Assembly (NCBI GenBank): GCA_032207245.1
Contig: CM063501.1
Location: forward strand, 87,052,508-87,116,507
DNA length: 64,000 nt
Direction: 5' to 3'
Source of the DNA: Pardosa pseudoannulata
Taxonomy: Eukaryota; Arthropoda; Arachnida; Araneae; Lycosidae
The notes beneath the pieces were generated by a model, which saw only the letters and a list, made by a program, of their open reading frames with translations, did no database searches and was not told where the DNA came from. Both the position numbers and the translations under genes were made by a program. Every line of letters begins with the position of its first letter. Position 1 is the stretch's first letter. Below are positions 10,924 to 22,800 of the stretch, piece after piece.

Positions 10924-12294
10924 TTTTAGATTACGTTTTAATAAAATCAATTATTCGATTATAAAAAAATTCACTCGGTTGTGACAATGTACGTCTAACT
11001 AGATATATTCGGAGAAAGAAATCATTTATTTTTTAGGAAATTAAAACTATGAAAAACAATATTAAAACAATATTGTTCATCTATTTTAAAGTCCCTTTGC
11101 CTGTTTAGGATTAAAAAATTCTCGAAATATCCAGTTTTCATTTTTCGTTTCAATAACTGCACTAAGATTTTTTTTAAATGAAACAATACGAACTGCATTC
11201 TTTTACGTTGACGACATAAGCAGGTACATATATTTTTTTAACTTCTAAATCTGCCTTTCAATTTAAAATATACGATCTAACCATGAATTTGATTTCAATT
11301 TTTCCTGAACGACTTTTTTCTATAATTGGTAATTTTAAATCTATATACCTCAAATTACATTCCTTTCTTTTTTTTAAATATTTTTCGCAGTTTTTTTCCT
11401 TTTCTGTTCTTTTATTCAACATTTTAAATTGCAAGGAAAAATTCCAAAAAGTTATTTTTCCCGTAACAAAAGCTCCCTCATAAAACATTGATTTTTAGTC
11501 TTTTATGAATTATTAAAGTAAACAAGTTTTGTTGCGAACAGTATTTTATGAAACTCAAAAATAATAATAAATATATGTTCTTTACTCAAACTGGAAAAAA
11601 CAATTTTATTACAGTTATTGGTTAAAGAGTTCTATTAAAATTTTACTGAAAATTTTAGGGGAAATCAATATTTTTATTTCTTAGATTTTAATTTATATTT
11701 TTATTCGATGCAAGCAATGTTTCTAAAAAGTACATTTCTTTAAAAAGTTCATAAAAAATGCATATGTAATAAAGTTTGAAGTTTTATATCACGCATCCTC
11801 GTAAAGGTTAGTTAAGCACTCGTTTTTAAGAATGACAAGACGTGGTAAAAACTTTTTAGCCTTTAATTTATTTGTTAGATAGAAAAAAAAGATTTAATAG
11901 GATGAGTAAAAACATAATCCCCAAAATAGCTTTTTCTTCTACAATAGCATATTTTTATTTTGTGCGTAATATCAGTGAAGTAAACTGTTGGGTTGAAAAG
12001 TTTAATATCATTTTAATAATCATCCATGTCTCTAGAACGAACAATAATGTACCTGTTGTAATGTACAGTGTTCATTCTCAAAGGAGTAACACAGAAAAAA
12101 TATAATACCTCATATTTAAACTAAAACATTTATAATGTACAGTAATTATTTACTGACATCATTTATGAATTAATATATATAACATTCATTACTGGACGTT
12201 CATCCTTATACAATTTATTATATTTTTTTTGTTTTTATGCGTTATTCCTTATTTAAAAGATTCTGAGACTCAAGGTAATAATTATGAATATTAT
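10924..12294. other. AT-rich DNA, nothing identified
   Basis: T-rich sequence with short overlapping ORFs on opposite strands near 11258-11488 that mirror each other and look accidental. Confidence 0.5.
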
Positions 12295-12800
12295 TAAGTT
12301 TACCTCCAGTAATTACAGGGGAACAGCATGTCATGAGGCTGTACATTCGTGCAGGCGTTCGGGCTTACAGGACGTCGTTGCGGGCGTGCAGGCAAAATAT
12401 TTCGATGTCCAGCCACTCTTGAATCCCGACTTCTACTCCTTTCTTTTACTCCCTTTCACAACTCATCACCTCGATTTTAACGCCCTCTTTTTTCTTTGCC
12501 AATCACTTGGTGAAATTTTCCCACATATGCACCCCCTTCGGGCAAGCAGGTGGGCTCATTTAAAATAGCCCCTTTTATGAAAGCTGGTATTATTTCTCAG
12601 CCCCTGCCACCCTATCTCACGGCTACATCCCTGTCTGGGCTTGACCGTTACACTTGTTCCATGTGATCTATAACTCCTCCGCAGGGGTTCCCACTAGAAC
12701 TCGAAGTCAACAGCTGCACCTACATTCTTCTTGGAAATTTATTCCACAGCTGTGTATGCACGTGCTGACCATCTTGGGAAAGTATATCGATACAATACCT
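12295..12800. repeat. Interspersed repeat R3, copy 1
   Basis: A G+C-richer block with a diverged copy at 50185-50760 in the same orientation. Both start near CAGTAATTACAGG. They share GGGCTCATTAAAATAG-like, AACTCCTCCGCAGGGG and GTATGCACGTGCTGACCATC stretches. On the minus strand it has an LTR-like look (TGTAACGGTCAAG, an AATAAA at about 12735), but termini are not defined. The 94- and 95-codon ORFs inside are not conserved in copy 2. Confidence 0.7.
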
Positions 12801-13034
12801 AAGTACACATTTTACCGTTTTACTTTATGTATGGTGTTTGCATTTTTAATCTGGTTAAAGTTGAAACGCCAGACTCTTACTTTAATTTATTTTAGGACCT
12901 ATCCATATTTACAGACCTGTGAAATGTACTACGACATATAACTTTCAATAATCAGTATGGATTAGGTAGGATAATCACCGATTATCATGCCCAGTCACTA
13001 TCTTAGAATACCAGGCTTAACCTTTAAGGCATCC

Positions 13035-14275
13035 AACTGTTTATCCAAAAGTAGCACATGCAAAAACAAATCTGCGGATTTTACAGTATTTAACCGAAAA
13101 GCAACAGGAAAATATTTGCGGGCCTTGATGAACAAACAAATTTAGGATAATGCCTCGAAAACAAGGTAACAGCTTTTCTGACTTTGTTTTACTCATATAC
13201 TCGGATGTTTGTACTGAATAGGATAAATAATTACAGTCCTGCAAAATGTCTACCACCGTAATATATTATTTTCAACTTATGCTTAATACCATATGTTACC
13301 TTGTGATGCAATCCATAGGAATAAATACTTTGTTAATGCTAAGGATACTAATGTTTTAGGATACTTTGGTATATTTAGGACACTTTGAGATAATAATGCT
13401 TTTGGATACTTTGTTATCCTAAAAGCAAGAGAACAAAATTGCTGACCTTGATGAACAAACAAATTTGGGATAATGTCTCTAAAACAAGGCAACAACTTTT
13501 TTGACTTTGTTTTACTTATATACTCGGGTATTTGTAGTAAATAGGATAAATAATTACTGTCGTGCAAAATGTCTACCACCGTAATATATTATTTTCAACT
13601 TATGTGTAATACCATACGCTACCTTGTGGTGCAACCCGTTTGAATAAATACTTTGTTAATGCTAAGGATACTAATGCTTTAGGATACTTTGGGATATACT
13701 TTAGGATATTTTTGATAATAATGCTTTAGGTTACTTTGTTATCCTAAAAGAAAGAGGATAAAATTGATGCCCATGATGAACAAACAAATTTGGGATAATG
13801 CGTTGAAGACAAGGTAACAGCATTTCTGACTTTGTTTTACTAATATACTCAGATGTTTGTACTGAATAGGATAAATAATTACAGTCGTGCAAAATGTCTA
13901 CCACCGTAATATATTATTTTCAGCTTATGCTTAATACCATACGCTACCTTGTGTTGCAACCCGAAGGTATAAATACGTTGTTAATGCTAAGGATACTAAT
14001 GTTTTAGGATACTTTGGGATAATAATGCTTTAGGATACTTTGTTATCCTAAAAGCAAGAGGACAAAATTGCTGCCCTTAATGAACAAACAAATTTGGGGT
14101 AATGCGTCAAAGACAAGGTAACAGCATTCCTGACTTTGTTTCACTGATATACTCTGATGTTTGTACTGAATAGGATAAATAATTGCAGTCGTGCAAAATG
14201 TCTACCACCGTAATATATTATTTTCAACTTATGTGTAATACCATACGCTACCTTGTGGTGCAACCTGAATTAATA
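13035..14275. repeat. ~320-bp tandem satellite, about 3.8 units
   Basis: The marker TTCAACTTATG recurs at 13271, 13593, 13919 (as TTCAGCTTATG) and 14223, giving units of 322, 326 and 304 bp. Each unit contains ATGTCTACCACCGTAATATA, GAACAAACAAATTTGGG and several copies of AGGATACTTTG. TTTTAGGATA and TTATCCTAAAA form a short hairpin. The first unit is partial. Minus-strand ORFs in two units (13041-13256, 13283-13579) are related only because the units are. Confidence 0.92.
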
Positions 14276-14666
14276 AAAACTTTGGTAATGCTAATAATAG
14301 TTTGCACCAATAAAAATTCAAATTGCCTCCGAAATGATTTTATGCAATTTAAGAATTTGACTGTATGTTTCCATTTCCTACTAGAGTCACGTCTAATGGG
14401 AAAGAAATCAAATTCAAAATATTTTTAGTAAGATTTATTTTGCTGTACAGTTGATTAGCATTTCTCCACCCTCTTTGGGGTTGTGCTGGCGCAAACCAAT
14501 TATAACTTTTGTAGGTCAGTCAATCATTTAGTCAGTCTTATGGGAACATCCGAATTTTACGGTCGTATAAGTAGAAACTGAGATATTCTTTAAAATACGT
14601 CTGCAACTATTCACGTATAACTACTACAGTGCATGATAAAGCAAGTGAGAAAATTAAATTATAGAG
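14276..14666. other. No feature seen
   Basis: Ordinary AT-rich sequence between the satellite and an LTR-like element. Confidence 0.5.
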
Positions 14667-15725
14667 AAGAGGGTGTGACGCCTTCAATGTTCTTGATTGA
14701 AAAAATAGCGTGATTAAGGATCCCAGACTTAACAGAATTGGAAATCACTTTTATTTTCTGGAGTAAATAATTGCTATATACAAAGGGATACTAATATCTC
14801 AAAACAATTCGAAATGTAAAGAATTGTCGCTTGGATAACATATCCAAGAGGATCACAATTGTAAAAAATAATTAAATATTCTCACATAATGGGGAAGCTT
14901 TTCCAGGGTCAACGCGAACCCAATATATCACCCCGTTCGGTGTCCGAGACTCTGCCGTTTCTTATATGAGCGGACCTTACGAGTCTCCGGAACGTAATTT
15001 CTAAAACGCTGATTCCGGTCAAAAGTCGCGGAAGCGTCCACGAGGTCAACGCACTTACGTAAAAAATGTCGAAAAGCCCCGAGTCGCAAAAGTCCAGGCT
15101 TTTTATATCTAAAGGTCAGTTACGGTCCCGCCAACCGTTTTCTGGTCAGTTCCGATTCCAGTTACCTGAGAACTCCAGCTAATGTTTTGCTAGTTAATTA
15201 CTCGAATTCTCATTCGCTAGCTGTCCCTCTCCGTAATTCTCGAGGCAATGCTCCGGAATTATTACCGCGACCGTTCTGGGCGTGACGCGTATTCAATCGA
15301 ACTGTCAACATCCCAGACATTGCGTCGCCACGCTATTATCCCCGTTTACATGTGCCAAAAGCAGCGTAGAATGCAGGGTAGATACGCGAATTGTACTCCC
15401 CTTTCAAGAATTATCCCTAGCTAGGGAAAAAATTGAGGGGAAGAAAGAACCCACCTTTCTACCCGGGTAATAGCAGAGTTTACTCTCCTTTCCCATCATC
15501 ATTTGCGCTTACAGATGATTGCCGTTCCGTATGATCACATGACTTCTAGCGACGATCCCGGCGAAATGGAGGGTAGAAATAATTGACCGTGTAAACGGGT
15601 TTCTCCGACCCTCCAAGCAAAATCCCTTTACCCGGGTAAAAAGTAGGGTACATGACTGGCACATGTAAACGGGACTATTATCTGTCAAGCAGCTCAGATG
15701 ATTTTGGTAGTTAGTGTTATGAACA
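14667..15725 (-). mobile_element. Putative solo LTR with a nested MITE
   Basis: Read on the minus strand it starts TGTTCATAACAC, has a TATA-like AGATATAAAAAG at about 15110-15100 and an AATAAA at about 14755-14750. It is clearly richer in G+C than its flanks, the organisation of an LTR (U3-TATA-R-poly(A)). ATAGAG lies on both sides (14661-14666, 15726-15731), but the 3' end adjoining it is not a canonical CA, so that border is uncertain. Removing the MITE at 15341-15674 leaves roughly 0.7 kb. Confidence 0.5.
15341..15674. mobile_element. 334-bp MITE with 8-bp target duplication
   Basis: Terminal inverted repeats are CCCGTTTACATGTGCCA (left) and its inverse TGGCACATGTAAACGGG (right). CTATTATC flanks both sides (15333-15340 and 15675-15682). 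The palindrome CCCGGGTAA occurs twice inside. An 8-bp duplication suggests hAT-superfamily mobilisation. It is inserted in the LTR-like element and so is younger. Confidence 0.88.
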
Positions 15726-17228
15726 ATAGAGTGTACTGAATATAGTGTATATCATTCGAATCCTTTTATTAGGCGAGAATAAAAAACTATAATAAATAGA
15801 AAGGGAGAAGAGTTACTATATATATAAAAGGTGTGGAACTAAAATTTGAATAAAATATTTAACTTATTTGAATAATAATCAAAATAGGATTTAGATCAAA
15901 CACTTGTTTAAAAATTAAACTTTGATTTAGAACAAGTTTTACTAAAATTAATTAAAAATGGTAAGTGCTTAATCTTATAGTAAATAGTCTTAAAAATAAC
16001 CCAAGCTTAAATATACCAACAATAAAACTCTAGGCAAACTGAGGACATAATTTATGCTACGAATGAGGTCAACTTCGAAGCAATTAAATACGAGAACAGG
16101 CATAATTACCCGTTCTTTCAACCCACTATTTAAGAGCTAACTTAAAATTTCATCTCTTTCAGCATTGTACCTGCTAATTTAATTCCGAGGCTAAACACAG
16201 CATATTTGGTGCAAACTTGTTTGTTGATATCAAGTCAAAACGTAATTGCAGTGTTGTTCCTGACGATATTCACTTTTGTATACCCCTGTTTTTTATTTCG
16301 TGATTCAAAATGACGAAAATGAATCATTTGTTCTCTTTTCACGTAGAAAAGTAGAAATAATAATAATGCTAATTAAAATGAAAGAAATATAGGTATTGTT
16401 GGTACGTCTAATTAAAACGAAGAAATGTAAATTATGTAAGGATCATAAAAGTTAAATTTTCAGATAACTAAGTTTTTTCAGACATCTGCAAACAGTTATT
16501 AACTATTCCCTATTATTGCTTTTGTAATAACTCAAATAGAATGAAAATTATGATGAATTGAATTACTTGTTTTGCCTGATATATCCATACAGGCTATAAA
16601 CTGTGAAATATATTCTCAAATTTTATTTGTTTATGAGTTTGAATAAAAGATTACTTTGGAATCACGATGGCTCACGTGATTTTTAAAAATATATATCAAG
16701 TATTAAGATTTTCAAAGTTTATTTATAAAAAGGTCATACATCAGTTTGTATTATACCACTTTACATTTTTTGTAGTCAAAATGGCGCAAAATAAATTCAT
16801 ATTTGGGTAACAGTGAATTTCAACCTACTTTTTATTTTTCAAATGCTGAATTTTTTATAAGCATTTTCTAAACAAGAAATATTTTTTAGAGTTGTTTTGA
16901 ATATTTTATCTTACAAGAAAACATAGCGGGATGATAAAATATTTTTTAATTAAAAATTTATTGTGAGTGTTCAAAAGTATGTGCTGTATATGATGGGAAA
17001 ACTAAACCAAACAAAAGTAACTCCGTTTTGAAAAATGTATAGAGAAATGGAGTCTTACTGTGGTTGACTCATAATTAACTACTTGATGGTTGGTTGGTTG
17101 GTTGGTACCTATTTATTGGCGTAAAATTCTCTAGGGACATATCGTGAGAAACTAGATATATAAAACACTACGATAGTACTAAGATATCTGCAATTGAAAT
17201 TAAGTTTGAAGGTAACAAAGGTAATAAG
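15726..17228. other. AT-rich DNA, nothing identified
   Basis: I see only a short (GGTT)n tract at about 17088-17106. No gene, RNA or repeat copy is recognisable. Confidence 0.5.
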
Positions 17229-17675
17229 TTAACACATTGTGTGCGGGTATATTTCGCAGTGTTTTGCGCGTAAATTTAATTATTCAGTCAAATTTCAATA
17301 GATCGAAAATTATGTAATTTTTGAATTAACATTTCGTATTTTATATTGCAATATATAAACAAATATATAAATAGACAAATAAACATATATATATATATAT
17401 AATTTTTGTAAGGATAAATAAAAAGTTTATTTTAAATCTAAATTGATTTTTTTAAATCAACCTTCCCATTCTGTGGTTACGCATAGACTGATGTAAAAAC
17501 GAGTTTTTCCAGAATCTCTGCAGTAGACAAAAACATTCGACTTCGTATTCCTGTATATACCGTTATTTTTGTACCCACAAATGAATCATGTTTTTACTCT
17601 AACCCGTACTAGTACGTGTCTCGCGTATCAATCGTAAGAATACGTACTAGTTCATGTCCCGCACACAATGTGTTA
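17229..17675. mobile_element. TTAA element, GTGTGCGGG family, copy 1
   Basis: The left end is TTAACACATTGTGTGCGGGT and the right end its inverse CCCGCACACAATGTGTTA (TTAC instead of TTAA). The 447-bp body matches the copy at 58356-59425 throughout, including CCTGTATATACCGTTATTTT and CCCGTACTAGTACGTG. The second, longer copy contains an extra LTR-like insertion and a large (TA)n tract. Confidence 0.85.
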
Positions 17676-17990
17676 CAAACAACTAAAACTCACTAAAAAC
17701 ACTCAACATTAATACATAGGTAAAGAATTGCGTGAAAAAACATCTCAACTGATAGTGTGCTAATAGTTTACTAAAAAATGATGAATAAAAATTAGAGATT
17801 AAAAATTTAAAATCGCAGAAATCAAGTTTCAAATTAAAAGCCAGCTTATAGAAGAAATAAAATCGCGGATATGTTGTTTACCCAATGATCGAGATTCGGC
17901 GAAGAACTTCTAAAAGTGTACATACATCTAAAGTAACAGCACGAGCTTAAAATGTGTGCCACTGTATAGGGTGTTTTTCAACACGGATAT
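17676..17990. other. No feature seen
   Basis: Ordinary AT-rich sequence between two TTAA elements. Confidence 0.5.
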
Positions 17991-18463
17991 TTAACCCTCG
18001 TGAGCAAAATTGTAGATTTTAGAGCTAAAAAAAAAAAATCAAACGAATTAACACTGGCACTGTGAAGAAGGTTTACCCAACAAAATATGTACATGAGTAA
18101 ATCGGCAGTGATACAACTTAGACGAGTATCACATCGCATTTTCTAACGGACAGCGATATGAGTAGAGGTCTTATGATACTTCAGTGATAGATTTAGAACT
18201 AAATCTAATTGCAGCGCATAATTAATGTAATAAAAGGAAAAGTTTCACGTTTTCATAAAATAGGTTGATATGACAGCTCACTCACTCAGTACCTAGTAAG
18301 CAACTCATAATTTAGTCAAGTTAAATAAGGCCATTCCATTTGGTTGGCTTTGATTTGATTTTGGAACGCTACGTTCTATTTTTCTACAACACGAGAGCTA
18401 AACATTCCATTTGAAATATAGAATTTTGAAAACATCCTATTAATAGGTAATTTTTAGGGTTAA
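17991..18463. mobile_element. Possible TTAA element (TTAACCCT ends)
   Basis: The left edge is TTAACCCTCGTGAGC and the right edge inverts to TTAACCCTAAAAATT. Only the first eight bases match, so this may be chance. It contains the SINE fragment at 18343-18402. Confidence 0.35.
18343..18402 (-). mobile_element. SINE-1 3' fragment
   Basis: Inverse of the SINE tail (TTTGATTTGATTTTGGAACGC then CACGAGAGCTAA). It is flanked by the perfect direct repeat CATTCCATTTG (18332-18342, 18403-18413), so it inserted in 5'-truncated form. Confidence 0.8.
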
Positions 18464-18465
18464 GA

Positions 18466-19385
18466 TGCTGTAAACCACCCTACTCCGGGGTCACGTATGT
18501 AACGCACCCACTTTCTGGTGCGCTAATGTGCGACCTGCCCGCCTATGTTACTGAGGCAGGTATGTTCGTAGATAGTCGATGGGATGCATAATCAAAATAA
18601 TTCCTCCAAAAGCTTAGACGGACAACACACATTTATTTACAAGGTTTTATGAAACATTAAAAGTAAATCAAAAGAACATATTTCTGAGTCTCAGAGCCAG
18701 TTTTAGCCAGATTTAGATTACCGAGAGTAGTCTATCCTCACATCAGCGCAGAGAGATCTCTCCCGGTAGCCGTCCCTATCTCGACTCCCCGAGCTGACCG
18801 CCTCCGTACAAGTATTTCCGAAATTTCACGACTGGTGGGTTGTTCGCGATCTACAGTTGTTAGTACTTACGCAAAGTGGATGAATGACGGCGAAACCAGC
18901 AGTAGACGACATGGTGTTGGAAGTCTACACGCTATCAAAGAAACAAATCGTCGGAACCAGATTTAGATAACCGAACGTAGTCTATCCTCACATGAGCACA
19001 GAGAGATCTCTCCCGACCGCCGGCTCTATCTCGACTCCCCGAGCTGACCGGCTCGGAACAAGTATTTCCGAAACTTCCCGACTCGTGGGTTGTTCGTGAT
19101 CTACAGTTGTTAGTACTTATGCAAAGTGGATGAATGACGATGAAACCAGCAGTAGACGACATGGTGTTGATCTCTCCCAGCCGCCGGCTCTATCTCGACT
19201 TCCCGGGCTGAACTACGCTCTTTCAGATCTTCTCTCCCTTTTTCCGGGGCTCAGCTTCTCGAAACTCGATTCCTTCCAAAATGAGAAAATCCTCCTTTTT
19301 AGATGCCCTACAAAAACAAACAAGCGACACATCCGAAAAACTTTATCATCCCCCCTTAGCCGGCCATCTCCTCTTTCCCCAAGCT
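18466..19385 (-). repeat. G+C-richer repeat block with ~250-bp tandem duplication
   Basis: A unit beginning CAGATTTAGATTACCGA at 18708 recurs at 18958 (period 250) with a partial third copy from about 19170. Shared stretches include AGTCTATCCTCACAT, AGAGAGATCTCTCCC and GTGGATGAATGACG. Upstream, an inverted AATAAA at about 18633 makes a minus-strand LTR possible, with the tandem copies as U3 enhancer repeats; I cannot define the ends. ORFs here simply follow the duplication. Confidence 0.6.
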
Positions 19386-19559
19386 GAACGATGGCCGATT
19401 GGTTAGAGTGCTGGCCTTCTATACCAGAGTTCGTGGTTTCGAATCCCAATGTGGCATGGATGTTCGTAGCCATTCGGAATCAGCTGTAAGCTGTAGGTCC
19501 CGGTATCATTAGTCCTCGTGTTGCAAAACAGTAAACCATAGCACTCCAAACCAAAAAAA
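19386..19559 (+). mobile_element. SINE-1 copy (tRNA-derived)
   Basis: Head GAACGATGGCCGATTGGTTA (A-box-like) and GGTTTCGAATCC (B-box-like). Then comes the family body GGCATGGATGTTCGTAGCC...CTGTAGGTCCCGGT and a CCAAACC-type tail. It would be transcribed by RNA polymerase III from the internal promoter if active, and needs a LINE for retrotransposition. Confidence 0.92.
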
Positions 19560-19622
19560 GTCAGATCTTCTCTCCCTTCTCCAAGGGCTCAGCTTCTCGA
19601 AACTGGATTCCTTTCGAAAAGA
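19560..19622 (+). repeat. Duplicated fragment of the 19.2-kb block, part 1
   Basis: It repeats CAGATCTTCTCTCCC...GGGCTCAGCTTCTCGAAACT found at 19225-19270. Its continuation lies at 19796-19872, beyond a SINE, so the duplicated unit was split by the SINE insertion. Confidence 0.75.
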
Positions 19623-19795
19623 ACCGAACTATGGCCGTTTGGTTAGGGTGCTGGCCTTCGGTATCGGAGTTCGTGGGTACGAATCCCTCTGTGGCATGGA
19701 TGTTCGTAGCGTTTCGGCTTTATGCTGTAGGTTCCAATCTCATTAGCCCTTGTGTTGCATAAAGTAGACCGTAGCACTCCAAACCAAACCAAACA
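19623..19795 (+). mobile_element. SINE-1 copy splitting a duplicated unit
   Basis: A full-length-looking copy: ATGGCCGTTTGGTTAGGGTG A-box region, GGTACGAATCC mutated B box, body and a CCAAACCAAACCAAAC tail. TTCGAAAAGA lies before it and TTCCGAAAAGA after it, matching the unbroken sequence at about 19258-19285 and marking the target duplication. Confidence 0.92.
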
Positions 19796-19872
19796 CTTCC
19801 GAAAAGAGAAAATCCTCGTTTTTAGATGCCCTGAAAAAACAAACAAGCGACACATCCGAAAAACCTTATCAG
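19796..19872 (+). repeat. Duplicated fragment of the 19.2-kb block, part 2
   Basis: It continues the duplicated unit after the SINE: GAAAATCCTCGTTTTTAGATG and ACAAGCGACACATCCGAAAA also occur at 19284-19345. Confidence 0.8.
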
Positions 19873-20514
19873 GGCAATTTTGCAGACATCAAGAAGGGAA
19901 CACATATGCGAAACATTGGTCGTGGGGTCCAAATTCCTTACAGATGCTATAATAATGTTTCAAAATGTTTCACTTATGTCAGTTAATTACAGTTTTTACA
20001 TAGAAGAAACTAAAAATAGTATCTTAAATTTACACGTTCTAAATATATGCGATTTTATATATGACATCAAAACGTTACATTGATTCTATGCATGGAGATT
20101 AAAATATTCGAGGAATCGAAAAACTATTTAGATTTCTACCTATGAATAACGTTTTATATTTATCAAATAAACCTCTTTGAAGTTTTACTTCCTTGAAAAA
20201 AATTACACTTCAATGCTAAAGGAATGTAAACATCTCAAAATATATCATTCCCGCTATTCTAATTATAGCTTTCAACTCTTTGAAGTTTGATTTTTCAGCT
20301 TTTTTTCAAGTGAACAGCGAAGAGATGAAATTTTCCACTGACTTGAAGTCTTTATTTCATTTTGATAAATCTGTTTTACATCGATCTTTCTATCATTAAA
20401 CTAAATGTAAATGAGGGCTTTGATTAGCTAATTAAATACGGCTTGACGGAAATATCCTGAATAACTTTGATAATTTTTATGCACACAAAAACAGCACATA
20501 ATGATAATTTCCCA
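19873..20514. other. AT-rich DNA, nothing identified
   Basis: No recognisable gene or repeat. Confidence 0.5.
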
Positions 20515-21261
20515 TTAAGGTATCCGACTACGTTCGGAGAAATTTTTTCTTAAAATGTAGAAACTAATTCATGCTTTTACATTTTTAGATTTATTTTTCA
20601 TATTTTCATAGAGAATTGCACTTTAAAAATGTATACTTGGAGAATTTTTTATAAAATTTCTAAAAAATGAAGAAAATTTAATAAAAAAAAATAGATATTT
20701 TTCAAAAGGTCTAATTTTTTAATGAATTAAATTATTTCAATATTTTTTGGTGCAACAAATTACTTATACACTGGACTATTGAATAACCTAAAACCTTTGC
20801 TTGATTTACATTTGGTAAAAAAAAATTAAATTTGGTCCTTCAAAATAATACACATTCAATTTTTTACGAATCTTCATTACCTTTATAGCTAACTATGAGT
20901 GTAACACCATTAAAAACTATCCAAATTTAGAGATTTTTAGGTCTATCAAATACTACACTAGTAAATACTATCAAAAATATTCATCACAATTTTCAATAAA
21001 ATATTTTAAGAAATATTTTAGAAATCGCATTTGAAGTTTCAACATTTATTTAAAAATACCTTTCTGAGAAAAATGCATTTGAAGTATATCAAAGCAATTT
21101 TAAATATTAAAAAGTTAAAATATCTCTTGAAATTCCCCATACTCTAAAACAAAAACAGATTTTTTTGAAGTCCAAAAGTTGAAATTTTATAATAGAAGAA
21201 TTAAAAAAAATATGATTTTTAGAAAACAAAATTACGTTTTCAACGTAGTCGGATGCTTTAA
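20515..21261. mobile_element. TTAA element, GGTATCCG family, copy 2
   Basis: The ends are TTAAGGTATCCGACTACG and the inverse CGTAGTCGGATGCTTTAA, an ~18-bp terminal inverted repeat with TTAA on both sides. At 747 bp this is the more compact copy of the family at 2370-3465. No coding sequence. Confidence 0.85.
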
Positions 21262-21898
21262 TGAAATTCATGTACTTAAAAACTAAGGAAAAGTTGGCAC
21301 ATTTGTACCCAGGCAGACAATATCCCAGGGTTGACCAATAGGGTAATTATTTAAAACGATATGTATCCTTCAGTTTTGCTATGTTGATTTTGTGTATTAA
21401 CTTTCAATGGTATTGTGGGGTAAATAATACCCAAGGAACTTATAAAATTAATGCTAATATGTACCAATAATTTGCTAGACCCTGTCAACAATTCGCAGCT
21501 TATTTTTTTCTGTGTACATTGTTTTTATTTTGTTTCCTTATGAGTTATGGATAATACACATCTCAAAATATTTTTGGGACTGTGCTACGATGAAAGAAAC
21601 GAAATTACAAAATATGGTTAACATCGAAACCGAGAAAGCTAAAGCAACGGAAAGGGCCATAAATTATTAACCTTTCAAATTGAATAGTATAGGTTTGGTT
21701 TGGTTTGTGCCGCACACAGGTAATCCTCAGTCAACGTCAGTGAATATGTTTGTCAATATAAGATCCATAGTGGGTAAGGAAAGTTTCCAACCATCACCCG
21801 GCCAAACCATGGCCAGGGGAATCAAGCCACGCTACACAGGATTTATTCACGGACTAATTTTTTACTACGCGAAAGCTGATGAAACCAGAAAATTCTGT
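21262..21898. other. No firm feature
   Basis: A 101-codon ORF begins at 21680 and runs into the next TTAA element, which argues against a real gene. A short GGTTTGGTTTGG at 21692 resembles the SINE-1 tail only. Confidence 0.45.
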
Positions 21899-22529
21899 TT
21901 AACCCTCTATGCGGTTCGCACGTGCAATTCCACCAAACAGATGATGTCTTCAAAGCGGTTGTCACGTACAATTTTCAACCTCTAAAAACGTTCCGAAAAT
22001 GGATGTAATGTACATTTTTGCCAGTGTTTTCTACTATGGAGTTTTGAGGTAGGATGGTCAGGTCGATTGTTTAGGAACTGCACACCTACTCCCTGAGGCA
22101 CAAAGATGCTGATAGCTTTTTCATGGCTTTGTAAATCTCTATTTCGAAGTATTTCGTTTGCGGTAACAGATGTATCTCAAATTGCACCACTTAAATAGCT
22201 TGGATGACTTTAGTAAAAAAAGATATAAATCATTCTCTTAAAGAATATTTTTATTTGTACTTTTAGAACCCATTATTTCTTATGGGATGATCTTCGAGAC
22301 TTGACGAGCTTTATGTGTATTAAAAATTAACAATCTATAATGTCTATTTATATATCTATTTATAGCCGGAAGTTAAGGGACGATAACGAGGGTGGGTTTC
22401 CCGTATTCCAATCTAGTCGACAAAGGGTGAAGTAAAAAATCATAGAACACTTTGATCACTGACACAATGAAACTTTAGCGTATTTTTTGGAGACTTTTTT
22501 TCCTCGGTGTGTTCTACTCGGAGGGTTAA
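21899..22529. mobile_element. TTAA element, CCCTCTAAGCGG family, copy A
   Basis: Bounded by TTAACCCTCTATGCGG and the inverse ...CTCGGAGGGTTAA. About 630 bp matching copies at 41539-42138 (inverted) and 51382-52027. Shared blocks include AGTATTTCGTTTGCGGTAAC and GATCTTCGAGACTTGACGAG. Relative to copies B and C it lacks a ~46-bp piece between two GCACC repeats (about 22080). No transposase. Confidence 0.9.
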
Positions 22530-22572
22530 GTCGATTCAAAACCCATATGGGCATCTCTATCAACAAACAAAC

Positions 22573-22658
22573 AGTGGGATTCGAATCTTTGAACTCCGGA
22601 ACAAAATAAAACCTATTTTTGCATCGTACCCATTCGGCTAGTGTAGATAATTTTTGGA
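22573..22658 (-). other. tRNA-like / SINE fragment
   Basis: On the minus strand, CTAGCCGAATGGGTA resembles an A box and AAGATTCGAATCCCAC a B box, with an unusually long middle. Most likely a degenerate tRNA-derived repeat. Confidence 0.45.
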
Positions 22659-22800
22659 TTAAAATTTAATGTCTCAGCATGTACAATTACATAAAAAAAC
22701 ACACATTGTTCTTCAGAGTAATTTTCTCGCCTTTTACAACAGCGGTACTTCAGAGTAACACATACCTTTTACAACACCGTTGCTTATAATGTGTGAGTGT

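Noticed and set aside
12284..12568. 94-codon ORF in repeat R3
   Set aside because: The frame is not conserved in the second R3 copy at 50.2-50.7 kb.
18935..19162. 75-codon minus-strand ORF
   Set aside because: It lies within the 250-bp tandem units and is not preserved in the neighbouring unit.
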